NCBI GenBank assembly: GCA_033855775.1
Contig: JAWVFT010000006.1
Location: 1 to 47,182, forward strand
Reading direction: 5' to 3'
From: DASVTR01 sp033855775
GTDB lineage: Bacteria; Acidobacteriota; Blastocatellia; Pyrinomonadales; Pyrinomonadaceae
Length of the DNA stretch: 47,182 nucleotides
Part shown: piece after piece, positions 1-7,831 of the stretch
How positions within the stretch are numbered: the stretch's first letter is position 1
How the letters are laid out: each line of letters begins with the position of its first letter
Translations under genes and position numbers: made by a program
The notes under the pieces: model-generated
Databases searched by the model: none
The model's input: the letters and a program-made list of their open reading frames with translations, nothing else
What the model was told of the DNA's origin: nothing

Positions 1-1
1 G

Positions 2-157
2 CATCTCTTTCATCTGACGCTCAGGCATCATCTCAGGGATCAGGAGATGTGGATAGCGCACTATCTCCATTGGAGTCGTCACGAGATACTCAGCCTGCCG
101 CATGAAGAGCGCGAGTCATACGTTGAAAGAATCGTTGAATGCTACGCCAAGAAATAA
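2..157 (+). CDS. Small tail-cluster protein, DUF6760-like (5' end outside window)
   Basis: An open frame enters from the left edge and stops at TAA 155-157. Its visible 51 residues include WIAHYLHWSRHEILSLPHEE and YVERIVECYAKK. The pattern H-[FL]-H-W-[SP]-x-x-E-I-L-x-L-x-x-x-E-R is that of the short DUF6760-type proteins found just before the tape measure gene in contractile-tail and injection-system clusters, so position and motif agree. Its molecular role is not established; a tail-assembly chaperone role is an inference from position. The true start lies upstream of the window or at the internal ATG at 47. Family assignment is from memory of the motif, without a search. Confidence 0.6.
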   Translation, partial: HLFHLTLRHHLRDQEMWIAHYLHWSRHEILSLPHEERESYVERIVECYAKK

Positions 158-208
158 CCGGGAGCGACGTTGAAGGGCCGGTGTAGCAGTTGTTAAAGGT
201 TCTCAAAG

Positions 209-245
209 AAGCCCGCCGATCTCGCTCCTAATCGGCGGGCTTTCA
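209..245 (+). terminator. Intrinsic terminator or attenuator inside the tail cluster
   Basis: A 12-bp perfect stem, arms 209-220 and 231-242 (AAGCCCGCCGAT / ATCGGCGGGCTT), with a 10-nt loop is followed by a short T-rich stretch. It sits between the small DUF6760-like gene and the tape measure ATG at 259. In an otherwise overlapping operon it may act as an attenuator that lowers tape-measure expression, or the tape measure may have its own promoter that I cannot see. Confidence 0.7.
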
Positions 246-258
246 TTTATCACCCATT

Positions 259-2712
259 ATGCCATCGAGCGCAGTTTACGAATTAGCTCTCCTGCTAAGC
301 CTCAAGGATGCCGCCAGCGGCGGGCTTGATCGCTTTGAGGATCGCCTGCGCGCGACCGGCAAAGAGGGGCGACAGCTTCTTCAAACCGTTCAAGACCTCC
401 GCAAAGACTTGCGGCAGGGACTCACCCTTGCTGGCGTCGGAGTGGCAACGCTGGTCGGACTGAAAAAGGGCGTTGACACTGCCGGTGATTTCGAGTCTGC
501 CGTCACAGACCTGCGCCTCTCTATCGAGGAATTGGATAAGAGCGGAAGCGTCAATCTCTCCCAGCTTGGCAATCAACTCTCGCGCTTCGAGCAACTCGGC
601 ATGCGTCTCGGCAATGCGCTGCCCGGCTCGACGCAGGATTTCATCGAAGAGTTCGCCGTGCTCAAGCAGGGCGGATTAGAAGTTGAAACTATCCTCAACG
701 GCGCGGGTGAAGCGGCAGCGCATCTCGCCGTTGTGATGAAAGAGAAGCCGAAGGATTTGGCCGAGCCGCTCGCCCAATATGGCAAGATGTTTGCCTTTCA
801 AGCTGATGAGTATGTCAAAGCCGCTGACCTCTTCAGCCGCATCTATCGCGCCACGGGGTTGCGTTCCGGCGAATTGATTGAAGGCTCCAAGTTCTTCCAA
901 TTGCGCGCGGGCGCTCCGCTAGGCTTGAAAGGAATTGAAGGCGGCGAGATTGGCGCGCGGCTGATGGCCGCGCTGAAGTCCTATGGCCTCGAAGGCGGCA
1001 TCGCTGGCCGTGAAGCAGCGATGTTCTTCAGCCACATGGCGACGCACAAAGAAGCTCTACAAAAGGTCAAAAAAGACTTCGGAATTGATCTCCAAATCTT
1101 CGACAAAAAAGGTAACTTCCTCGGCTTCGATAATGTGTTCAAGCAGATGGAGAAGCTGCGCGGGCTGAAGACGCAGCAGCAGATGCAAGCCTTTAAGGAG
1201 TTGGGTGGCGAAGAGGGCGCGGGCATCGGCAACATCTTCATGCAGATGGGCGAGGCCGGATGGAAAGCTCAGTATGACAAGCTCAGCAAGATTCCGGCGT
1301 TGCAAACACAGATCAATGAAGCGACGCAGACCTACAACGCAAAGGTCGAAGCGGTGCTCGGCACCTGGGAGAATTTGAAGGCAACGGCGTTCACTCCCCT
1401 GCTAGACCAAGCCAAGCCGATACTCGATAAAGCAAATGAAATCGTCGGCTTCATCCAGAGCTTCGCGCAGGCGCATCCGACCCTTGCGCTCGTGGCTGGT
1501 GACATCGTAGCGGTCGGAGGCGTGGCATTGACGCTGGTGGGAACAGTCAAAGCGTTGACTGCGGCGTGGAGGCTGTGGCGGATTGCTTCAGCGGTCGGAT
1601 CGAGCGAGCAGACCATTCTCGCCTTCCTGAGAAATACCAGCACGGAGACAACGACGGCCACAACGAAGATAGGCGGCTTGAGGGGCGCGCTCACAAGCAT
1701 GCCAAAGGTCGTTCAAATCTCTCTGCTGCTCGTGACCATCGGCTATACCGTTGAGAAGATTATAGAGATGCTCAACGCTATCAAAGAATATGAGAACGCC
1801 GATAAAGGCGGGAAGGATGCGGCGCAGGCAGGCGTTAAATCTTACCTTGATCTGAAGGATAGATACGCCGCGCAGGGGCAGCAGATGCCGCGTAGCTTCG
1901 CGCAGTCGAAAGCTGCTACGGCCTTCTCTTCGATAGATCGTGAAGGGACATTGGTGGACAGCCTTCGCGGCGGCGCATGGTTCGGCGTCAAGAAATTCTT
2001 TGACCCTCAAGAATGGTTTGGCCCGAATAAATCTCCTTTCTATTCCAGCGGCACAGGAATGCAAGCCAAGCTGGTTAAAGAGCGTGCGCCGGAATTAGGC
2101 ATCCCTGAAGTGATGGCCGAGTTTAGAAAGAGGATTCAAGGTCTGGACATTTCAGCGGACGCGAAAGGCTCTTTTGAAAAAGTTCTCCAGATGGCTTTCC
2201 CGGAAAGCTTTCTCAAGTCCAGCACAGACATGGGCGCGCAATTCACAAAGCTCAACGCTGAATTGGAAAAGACGAACGACTCCACAACAAAATTGTGGAC
2301 TGCTTTTGATGGCGCCGAGACATCAACCAGGAGAGCTTCTACTGGTCTCGATTTATTCAATCTGAAGCTCCAAAGCTTCACGCTGCCAAACTACTACGGT
2401 CAACCTCCAGTTGGAGGCGACACGTCGAGCGCAGGAGCTGCGCCCGGCTCGCCCGCCTTGCCACTAAAACCATCTTCAGCGTTGCCCTACTTGCCGTTCG
2501 GCAAAACGAGCAGTGTCGGCGACATTCACATCAACCTGCCGCCCGGCGCGCAAGCCGCCAACGATCCGCAGGCTCTGGCGTCGCTCGTGCAGGAAAAAAT
2601 ACGCGAAGCTCTCGCCGAACCTGATGGTTTCGGACAGTTGTTGAGCGCTCATTCTTCAGTCGTTGAAGACATAGTAGCGCGACGCATCGAGCTTAGAAGG
2701 GAGCGTGCTTGA
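259..2712 (+). CDS. Phage-type tail tape measure protein
   Basis: An 817-residue protein that would set tail length and fill the tube lumen before ejection. The N-terminal 100 residues are rich in helix and start with a segment typical of tape measures (LKDAASGGLDRFEDRLRATG). A long central part carries FESAVTDL and VLKQGGLEVETI motifs of the TP901-type core. Hydrophobic segments lie around residues 408-430 and 485-505, as expected for a protein that inserts into a membrane on ejection. The C-terminus (GDIHINLPPGAQ, then a helical ALASLVQEKIREAL stretch) resembles tape-measure tails. There is no clear ribosome binding site before the ATG, only the hairpin at 209-242. The length implies a tail of roughly 120 nm by the usual rule of about 0.15 nm per residue; this is an estimate. 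Confidence 0.85.
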   Translation: MPSSAVYELALLLSLKDAASGGLDRFEDRLRATGKEGRQLLQTVQDLRKDLRQGLTLAGVGVATLVGLKKGVDTAGDFESAVTDLRLSIEELDKSGSVNLSQLGNQLSRFEQLGMRLGNALPGSTQDFIEEFAVLKQGGLEVETILNGAGEAAAHLAVVMKEKPKDLAEPLAQYGKMFAFQADEYVKAADLFSRIYRATGLRSGELIEGSKFFQLRAGAPLGLKGIEGGEIGARLMAALKSYGLEGGIAGREAAMFFSHMATHKEALQKVKKDFGIDLQIFDKKGNFLGFDNVFKQMEKLRGLKTQQQMQAFKELGGEEGAGIGNIFMQMGEAGWKAQYDKLSKIPALQTQINEATQTYNAKVEAVLGTWENLKATAFTPLLDQAKPILDKANEIVGFIQSFAQAHPTLALVAGDIVAVGGVALTLVGTVKALTAAWRLWRIASAVGSSEQTILAFLRNTSTETTTATTKIGGLRGALTSMPKVVQISLLLVTIGYTVEKIIEMLNAIKEYENADKGGKDAAQAGVKSYLDLKDRYAAQGQQMPRSFAQSKAATAFSSIDREGTLVDSLRGGAWFGVKKFFDPQEWFGPNKSPFYSSGTGMQAKLVKERAPELGIPEVMAEFRKRIQGLDISADAKGSFEKVLQMAFPESFLKSSTDMGAQFTKLNAELEKTNDSTTKLWTAFDGAETSTRRASTGLDLFNLKLQSFTLPNYYGQPPVGGDTSSAGAAPGSPALPLKPSSALPYLPFGKTSSVGDIHINLPPGAQAANDPQALASLVQEKIREALAEPDGFGQLLSAHSSVVEDIVARRIELRRERA

Positions 2713-3203
2713 TGGCTGCTTTGCCGGGACAGTTCGCCCTCACTAATCCAAACACCGGCGAGGCGTTCGTCTTCCAGTACTTCCCGACCGGCATTGATCT
2801 GGAGAGTCGCGCTAACTGGAATCCGCGCGACACAACAATAGGCGTCCAGCCTATAGATTATGCGAACACTGCGCCCTTGCGCATCACCGTTGATGAATTG
2901 CTGCTCGATAGGTCTGATACGAATATCTCCATCGAATCCGACCTCAGGCGCCTGCTCGCGTTCATGGCAGAAGATAGCAAGCTCGGCAGACCGCCGACGT
3001 TGGTTGTCATTTGGGGCGTATGGCAGGAGACGGTTGTGCTGGAATCGGTCTTTATAAAGCAGAAGTTGTTTACCTTGGAAGGAGACCCCGTTCGAGCTTA
3101 CCTCAGCCTAACGCTAATTGAGTTTCAAGAGGATGGAACAAATACCAGCGTGAAGATTAACGACAACGACAATGACAGCGGCAGTGGCATCGGAGATTTC
3201 TAG
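2712..3203 (+). CDS. Contractile tail tube/adaptor protein (CIS_tube-like)
   Basis: A 163-residue protein. ATG 2712 overlaps the tape measure stop by one base (TGATG), so I prefer it to the TTG three bases upstream. The sequence FQYFPTGIDLESRANWNP, then a beta-rich body with LRITVDELLLDR and ALSLTLIEF-like ending, matches the N-terminal half of Afp7/Pvc7-type proteins (CIS_tube family), which cap the tube and join it to the hub. In those proteins a LysM domain follows in the same chain; here the LysM is a separate gene nine bases downstream. It likely sits between the tail tube and the gpD-like hub. Confidence 0.7.
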   Translation: MAALPGQFALTNPNTGEAFVFQYFPTGIDLESRANWNPRDTTIGVQPIDYANTAPLRITVDELLLDRSDTNISIESDLRRLLAFMAEDSKLGRPPTLVVIWGVWQETVVLESVFIKQKLFTLEGDPVRAYLSLTLIEFQEDGTNTSVKINDNDNDSGSGIGDF

Positions 3204-3211
3204 GAAGCTAT

Positions 3212-3460
3212 ATGAGCGCGCAGACACCATACGAAAGATACGGTCAACCTTCGCCGGACACGGACGCTTATTTGCAGGAGTATGTCTTTCGCGCGAATGA
3301 CCGGCTGGTTAATCTTGCGCATCAGTTTTATGGCGATTGGCGGCTCTGGCGGCTGATCGCTGATCGCAACAGTCTCGTGGATGTGCGCAACATCGCGCCG
3401 GGCACGCGCCTCCTGATTCCGCAACGGTCATTGCAGCGTGGGAGGTTCGAGTCTTTATGA
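3212..3460 (+). CDS. LysM / tail protein X-like protein
   Basis: An 82-residue protein containing one LysM-like fold: a short N-terminus, then NDRLVNLAHQFYGDWRLWRL, IADRNSLVDV and APGTRLLIP. This is the pattern of P2 gpX and of the LysM part of Afp7/Pvc7, which stabilises the baseplate hub rather than binding cell wall in free form. AGGA stands seven bases before the ATG. Its stop overlaps the next start as ATGA, so it is translationally coupled with the gpD-like gene. Confidence 0.85.
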   Translation: MSAQTPYERYGQPSPDTDAYLQEYVFRANDRLVNLAHQFYGDWRLWRLIADRNSLVDVRNIAPGTRLLIPQRSLQRGRFESL

Positions 3461-4476
3461 CGACTGGCAACCATCACGCAATCGTTGAACTGGACGGCCA
3501 GACTTGGGATTCATGGGAAGACCCTCGCTTGTTTGAACGCGTCACGGCTGATCTGGTGACAAACGAAGCGTCGGAAGCAACGTGGTCAATCCGCGATAAT
3601 AACTTTCGCATGATTGATAGATACACGCGCGCCGATGGCGTTCCGCTGCTGCCGGTGCGTATCTGGCTCGGCTACGGGCCAGACCTCGGCGAGCCTCTTT
3701 TCAAGGGACTGCTGGCGCGCGTTGAGCGCGGCCCCAACGACACCACATTCCGCTTCTATGACATGGGCTTCAAGATGCGTTTGGTAAAGAAGCCCGGCTA
3801 TCACAACAAGAGTGATGACGTGGCGATCATCAAGAAATTAGCAGAGCGCAACGGCCTGAAGTTTGAAGGGCCGGATAAGCCTCTCAACCTTGGGCCGCAT
3901 GATGCTGTGATACAGGATGAGCAGACGGACTGGCAGCATGCTATGGAGCGGGCCGAAGATGCCGGGCTGATTCTCTACGTTCGTCAAGACACGCTTTTTG
4001 CCAAACAGCCAGCGCGCGTCGGGAAGCCGAAGATGACACTTGCATACCGGAAAGATTTCACGCTTCTCAGCGATTTCAGTTTGACGTTTAAGGCGCCGGA
4101 GAATCAGGACGGACGACCGCAGCAAGTCAAAGTGCATGGGCGCGGGCGCGGCGGTCATCGTTTGACCAGAGACTCTGACAAGAGCCAGCGTGGTCATCAT
4201 CGAACACACCTCAAGCATGATCTGCCCACGCACAATAAAAAGTCGGCTAATAGGCGCGCACAAGCTCAAAAAGAGTTACAGCGCGAGCATGCTTTCCGCT
4301 GCACTGTCCGAATTATTCCACCGGCTTATCAGAGAGCGGATGTGCGTGACACTGCTCAACTAACTGAAATGGGGAAGCTCTTCAGTGGCCTGTATCTCTG
4401 CGACTCAGCCAACTACGATTTTTCTGCGCGCGGATTGAATACCACTTACGATCTATATCGTGACGTGAAGGAGTGA
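3457..4476 (+). CDS. Baseplate hub protein, late control D-like
   Basis: A 339-residue protein of the phage late control gene D / gp27 / VgrG N-terminal superfamily, the hub that links tube and spike. Supporting features are the N-terminal ligand-type barrel (RYTRADGVPLLPVRIWLGYG, LFKGLLARVERG), a second barrel containing TDWQHAMERAEDAGLILYV, and the position between a LysM protein and a gpV-like spike. Residues about 225-280 hold an unusual run of basic and histidine-rich sequence (GRGRGGHRLTRDSDKSQRGH), a loop not typical of short gpD proteins. It starts inside the preceding stop (ATGA). Confidence 0.8.
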   Translation: MTTGNHHAIVELDGQTWDSWEDPRLFERVTADLVTNEASEATWSIRDNNFRMIDRYTRADGVPLLPVRIWLGYGPDLGEPLFKGLLARVERGPNDTTFRFYDMGFKMRLVKKPGYHNKSDDVAIIKKLAERNGLKFEGPDKPLNLGPHDAVIQDEQTDWQHAMERAEDAGLILYVRQDTLFAKQPARVGKPKMTLAYRKDFTLLSDFSLTFKAPENQDGRPQQVKVHGRGRGGHRLTRDSDKSQRGHHRTHLKHDLPTHNKKSANRRAQAQKELQREHAFRCTVRIIPPAYQRADVRDTAQLTEMGKLFSGLYLCDSANYDFSARGLNTTYDLYRDVKE

Positions 4477-4478
4477 GT

Positions 4479-5006
4479 ATGCCCCGGAATATCTTGCGGG
4501 AGTTGAATCTGAGCGCCGGTCGAAGGTCGTCGCAAAGTGAGTCCAGCAGCCGCTGGATGACTGGCGTCGAAGCGATTGTGGCCATCAACATAGACCCGGA
4601 AAACCAACATCGCATCAAGGTCGTCATTCCGATGATTGATGAAAACTTGATTTTCGATAAGTGGGTGCGTCCTATGGGCGTGGATGTTGGCGAGCCCGGA
4701 TTCGGGAGCTTCTTCGTCCCGGCTCTGAAGAGCGAAGTGATTCTCTGCGGGCGATTGGGCCAGAAGCACAATCTCTTTTACGAGAGCAGCTATAACGAGG
4801 ATTTTGAGGTGGCCCCTGACTTTAGAAACGAAGACGGCGCGAGCGGCGGCGGGACTGTTTGCGGTGTTCGTTCGCCGGGCGACATGAAATTGATAGCCGA
4901 GCATGACATGCAGTTGCGCATGGGCCGCGCGCACATTGAGGCTGATGCGACGATTCGCCTTCTCGCGCCCGGCGGCGTCTTCATCAATGACCGGAGGATC
5001 GGATGA
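4479..5006 (+). CDS. Baseplate assembly / spike protein V-like
   Basis: A 175-residue protein. I choose ATG 4479 because AAGGAG at 4468-4473 is five bases upstream; the GTG at 4473 overlaps that site. Residues about 30-110 form an OB-type domain (VEAIVAINIDPENQHRIKVV, then WVRPMGVDVGEPGFGSFFVP), the hallmark of gp5/gpV spikes: a flow-through beta barrel with the PxxG(x)GFxxxP pattern. The C-terminal part (MQLRMGRAHIEADATIRLLA) should form a short beta-helix needle. No PAAR tip gene is visible nearby, so either the needle is self-capped or the tip lies elsewhere. Confidence 0.8.
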   Translation: MPRNILRELNLSAGRRSSQSESSSRWMTGVEAIVAINIDPENQHRIKVVIPMIDENLIFDKWVRPMGVDVGEPGFGSFFVPALKSEVILCGRLGQKHNLFYESSYNEDFEVAPDFRNEDGASGGGTVCGVRSPGDMKLIAEHDMQLRMGRAHIEADATIRLLAPGGVFINDRRIG

Positions 5007-5530
5007 GCGTTCAATTGCCAGCAGTCAAGCTGCCGCACATTCCGCTGCCGACGATTCGCGCTATCCCAACGATTCCGGGCGTGGGCTGTACTGGCGGCAA
5101 CACCACGACTCTCGTTGGCGAGCAGTTTGGCAACTTGCCCGACCTCGATGCGGTGCGCCATATCAAAGAGCTTAAAAAGTATCTTGAGGAACAGATGCAG
5201 ACACTGATTGAGGGCTATGTGCCAGCTGCCGAGCGCCAGCCGGTGTGGGCGGCGCGGGTTGCCAGATATGTCGAAAGAGTCAGTGAATTATTGGAAAGCC
5301 TGAATGAGATAGTCAGCGGAGTGATGGCTGAAACGAATGCGTCCATGAATTTCGTGAATGGCAAGATCGGCGAGCTTAACGCGGCACGGGCTGAAGCCTT
5401 GAGCATCCCCGAAGCGACTCGCTCTGCCGTGCAGCGGCTCGCCCTTGAGCGCACCAACCAATATATAGCGGAGTTGAACCAGCAGATGGGCAGGCTTGAA
5501 TCAACAATCAGTTGCATCACTGCATTGTGA
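5003..5530 (+). CDS. Unrecognised coiled-coil protein in the tail cluster
   Basis: A 175-residue protein that starts inside the stop of the spike gene (ATGA), so it is coupled to it. I do not recognise the family. Residues 1-35 are proline-rich with repeated P-x-x-x-L/I-P steps (LPAVKLPHIPLPTIRAIPTI), followed by GVGCTGGNTTT. From about residue 50 to the end it is long amphipathic helix, predicted as coiled coil (IKELKKYLEEQMQTLIEGY, RVSELLESLNEIVSGVM, IAELNQQMGRLESTI). The place, between the spike and the gp25 wedge, suggests a baseplate component or a spike-associated passenger. It is not a holin: no membrane segment is visible. Confidence 0.75.
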   Translation: MSVQLPAVKLPHIPLPTIRAIPTIPGVGCTGGNTTTLVGEQFGNLPDLDAVRHIKELKKYLEEQMQTLIEGYVPAAERQPVWAARVARYVERVSELLESLNEIVSGVMAETNASMNFVNGKIGELNAARAEALSIPEATRSAVQRLALERTNQYIAELNQQMGRLESTISCITAL

Positions 5531-5558
5531 GAGAGAGTAGAACGGCGACCTAAAATCT

Positions 5559-5978
5559 ATGTCTATTCAAGGCTCATGGCTGGCTCATCCCTTCCGCCCC
5601 GATCAGCGCGGGACGCTGGTGACGGTTTCAGATCGCGTGGCGATGGTCAAACAGTCGCTGGAGGCAATCATTGAAACTCGGCAGGGCGAGCGGGTGATGG
5701 CGCCAGAGTATGGACTGCCTGATTTTGTCTTCGGCGTGATCGGGATCGGATTTGCTGCAACCGTTGCCTATCACGTCACGCGGCAAGCCAAGAGATTCGA
5801 GCCGCTGCTGGATCAGATTCGCGCGCGCGTCGGCGAGATGCGGGGCAGCAAATTTGCTCCAGGCGTCGCTGAAGACCAGCAACGCGCGGTCATTTATTTT
5901 GAATTTACTGTGCATGGCTCAAACACTCCATTCAACATGACTTTTCCAGTATGGGAGTTTCGCAATGGCACGAAATAG
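5559..5978 (+). CDS. Baseplate wedge protein, gp25/gpW-like
   Basis: A 139-residue protein of the GPW/gp25 family, which nucleates sheath assembly on the baseplate. The characteristic region is VKQSLEAIIETRQGERVMAP followed by EYGLPDFVFG: the E-x-R motif and the R-x-M-x-P-x-[FY]-G signature of gp25-like wedges. The C-terminus (AVIYFEFTVHGSNTPFNMTF) is a beta strand pair typical of the family. It is separated from the preceding gene by 28 bases and is followed 21 bases later by the gpJ-like gene. Confidence 0.88.
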   Translation: MSIQGSWLAHPFRPDQRGTLVTVSDRVAMVKQSLEAIIETRQGERVMAPEYGLPDFVFGVIGIGFAATVAYHVTRQAKRFEPLLDQIRARVGEMRGSKFAPGVAEDQQRAVIYFEFTVHGSNTPFNMTFPVWEFRNGTK

Positions 5979-5999
5979 CAACGGGGAGCGTGAAAAGTG

Positions 6000-7211
6000 A
6001 TGGCCGGACTGATTCCACCGCCTGACCTTGACCTTAGAGACGAAGAGCAGCTGGCTGCTGAAGCCATCGCGCGCGTTTCCGGCAGGCTCAATGCTGCCCG
6101 GATTCTGAGCCAGATTGAATATCTGCGAAACCTTTATGACCGAAGCATTGCTGGCGAACTCGCGCCGCCAGCGTGCCCGGAACTGACCAATGCCAACCCC
6201 TCTTCGCCGCACACTGTTTTGTTGGAAACACAGGGCTGGCTGCTGGCGCAGATTGCGCGTCGCATTAACCAGTTGCCGGAGCGGGACGCCATTGAATTCC
6301 ATCGCCTCTTCGGCATTGAGTTGCGCGAAGCGACTGCGGCCACCACGACGCTGTTATTCACGGTCGCTGCGGTTGGCGGCGTCTATCACATCCGCATCCC
6401 AGGAAGCACGCTGGTCAGCACAGAAGACGGCCAAATGGTCTTCGAGACGCTCGAAGAGATCACTATCAACGCTCCGCACGCGACCGGGGCCGTGGCCGCG
6501 CGACGCACGATAACTGGCAGGACGCTCTTGTCGCCGGACACGCTGACCGTGATGTCTGACCCCATCGCCTTCATAGACTCAGTGACAAACCCGGACTCAG
6601 TTGATTCCGGCAGCGAGGCCGAGACGATTACTGAAGCGCTTGCGCGGGCGCGTAATTACCAGCGCAGGGGCGAGCGATTGGTGACGGCGCGCGATGTGGA
6701 AGACGCCGTGCGTGAAGAGATTCTGCACGGCAGCGGCATCGTCCGCGCCTTTGAGTTCGTCAGGGCCGGAGACTTCACGCAGCTGCGCGCTGGCTATGTG
6801 ACGCTCGTCGTGATGACGACGACCGGCTATCCGGTCAGCGACGAGACGAAGCAAGCTATCAGCATTCTGCTGAAGCAAGCAATTGGCAGCATCTTCTTTT
6901 CACTGCTCGATCCGCAGTATGTGAATTTCAACGTCACGGCCAATGTGCGGCTCTCCGGGTTGACACCGCAGACAGCGATTCTTGCCGCCGCTGAGCGCAA
7001 TCTGCGACGCTTCTATGCGCCGACCAGCGGCAACTTCGGACGCTCGATTTTGCGTTCCGACATCATCACTCTTATTGAGAGCACAGAGGGCGTCGAGCGC
7101 ATTGTCTCCGATTCCGAAGGGCCGATTCTAACAAGCCCGGTCGGAGACCTTACTCTCGCGCCTTACGAGCTTCCTAACTTGCAGGTGGTCACACTCAATG
7201 TCGTCGCCTAA
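6000..7211 (+). CDS. Baseplate protein J-like
   Basis: A protein of about 403 residues of the baseplate J / gp6 family, the wedge arm that forms the baseplate ring. ATG 6000 is preceded in frame by GTG 5997; GGGGAG at 5983-5988 is compatible with either. The N-terminus ends in a region with RRINQLPERDAIEFHRLFGI, then a beta-rich domain where family members have G-[TS]-x-[VL]-x-[ST] (HIRIPGSTLVSTEDGQMVFE), an acidic linker, and the conserved ERLVTARDVEDAVREE. The C-terminus (ESTEGVERIVSD) also matches. Its end overlaps the next gene by 14 bases. Confidence 0.88.
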   Translation: MAGLIPPPDLDLRDEEQLAAEAIARVSGRLNAARILSQIEYLRNLYDRSIAGELAPPACPELTNANPSSPHTVLLETQGWLLAQIARRINQLPERDAIEFHRLFGIELREATAATTTLLFTVAAVGGVYHIRIPGSTLVSTEDGQMVFETLEEITINAPHATGAVAARRTITGRTLLSPDTLTVMSDPIAFIDSVTNPDSVDSGSEAETITEALARARNYQRRGERLVTARDVEDAVREEILHGSGIVRAFEFVRAGDFTQLRAGYVTLVVMTTTGYPVSDETKQAISILLKQAIGSIFFSLLDPQYVNFNVTANVRLSGLTPQTAILAAAERNLRRFYAPTSGNFGRSILRSDIITLIESTEGVERIVSDSEGPILTSPVGDLTLAPYELPNLQVVTLNVVA

Positions 7212-7812
7212 CCTCGAATATCTTTATGGGAATTTGCCAGCGCGCATGCGGCGCGACGATGAAGAACTGTTTTTGAAGAGGTTTCTCAGTTTCTTTGGCG
7301 AGACGCTGGACAAGTTCGATGGAGACCTCGACACCTTTCACGAGCGGGTCGCGCCGGAGACGGCCAGCGAAGGGTTTTTGGAGTGGTGGCTCTATGCCTT
7401 CTTCGGTTGGGCGTGGTTCCCGACGTGGTTCACGCTCGCTCGCAAGCGCGCGTTTTACGCGAGCATCACAAAGCACTATGCGCGTCGCGGCACGGCCCTC
7501 GGCATCAAGGAGTTCCTCGAAGCCTTCGGCTTGCGCGTCATCGTTGAAACCGAACCGCTCTTCTTCGGAGAGGCTTGCAGCGAACCAATCTGGAGCATTG
7601 TTGGGCCGCTCGGCATCGTCGTTCGCCTGTTTCCCGAAACGGATGCGGTCTTGGAAGAGCTTGAGTTTTTTGGGGAGGCGACTGCCAGTGAAGCCACGGC
7701 CATGTCGCCCGGACAGAATCTGCAACGCGTGGACGTAGATGAATTGCTGCGCTTCGTCGCGCCTGTTGCGCAGATCATCATGATTGAAGAAATTCAGTTT
7801 TCACAACTCTGA
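7198..7812 (+). CDS. Phage tail protein I-like baseplate protein
   Basis: A 204-residue protein. It begins 14 bases before the gpJ stop. LPARMRRDDEELFLKRFLSF, then DTFHERVAPETASEGFLEWW and HYARRGTALGIKEFLEAFG match the gpI / TIGR02242-type family that joins tail fibres to the baseplate. The ...RRGT..Gi..fl... motif is the best landmark. The C-terminus is beta-rich and acidic. Being between gpJ and the fibre is the usual order. Confidence 0.85.
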   Translation: MSSPNLEYLYGNLPARMRRDDEELFLKRFLSFFGETLDKFDGDLDTFHERVAPETASEGFLEWWLYAFFGWAWFPTWFTLARKRAFYASITKHYARRGTALGIKEFLEAFGLRVIVETEPLFFGEACSEPIWSIVGPLGIVVRLFPETDAVLEELEFFGEATASEATAMSPGQNLQRVDVDELLRFVAPVAQIIMIEEIQFSQL

Positions 7813-7831
7813 CGGGAGTATAAGAGAAGCT

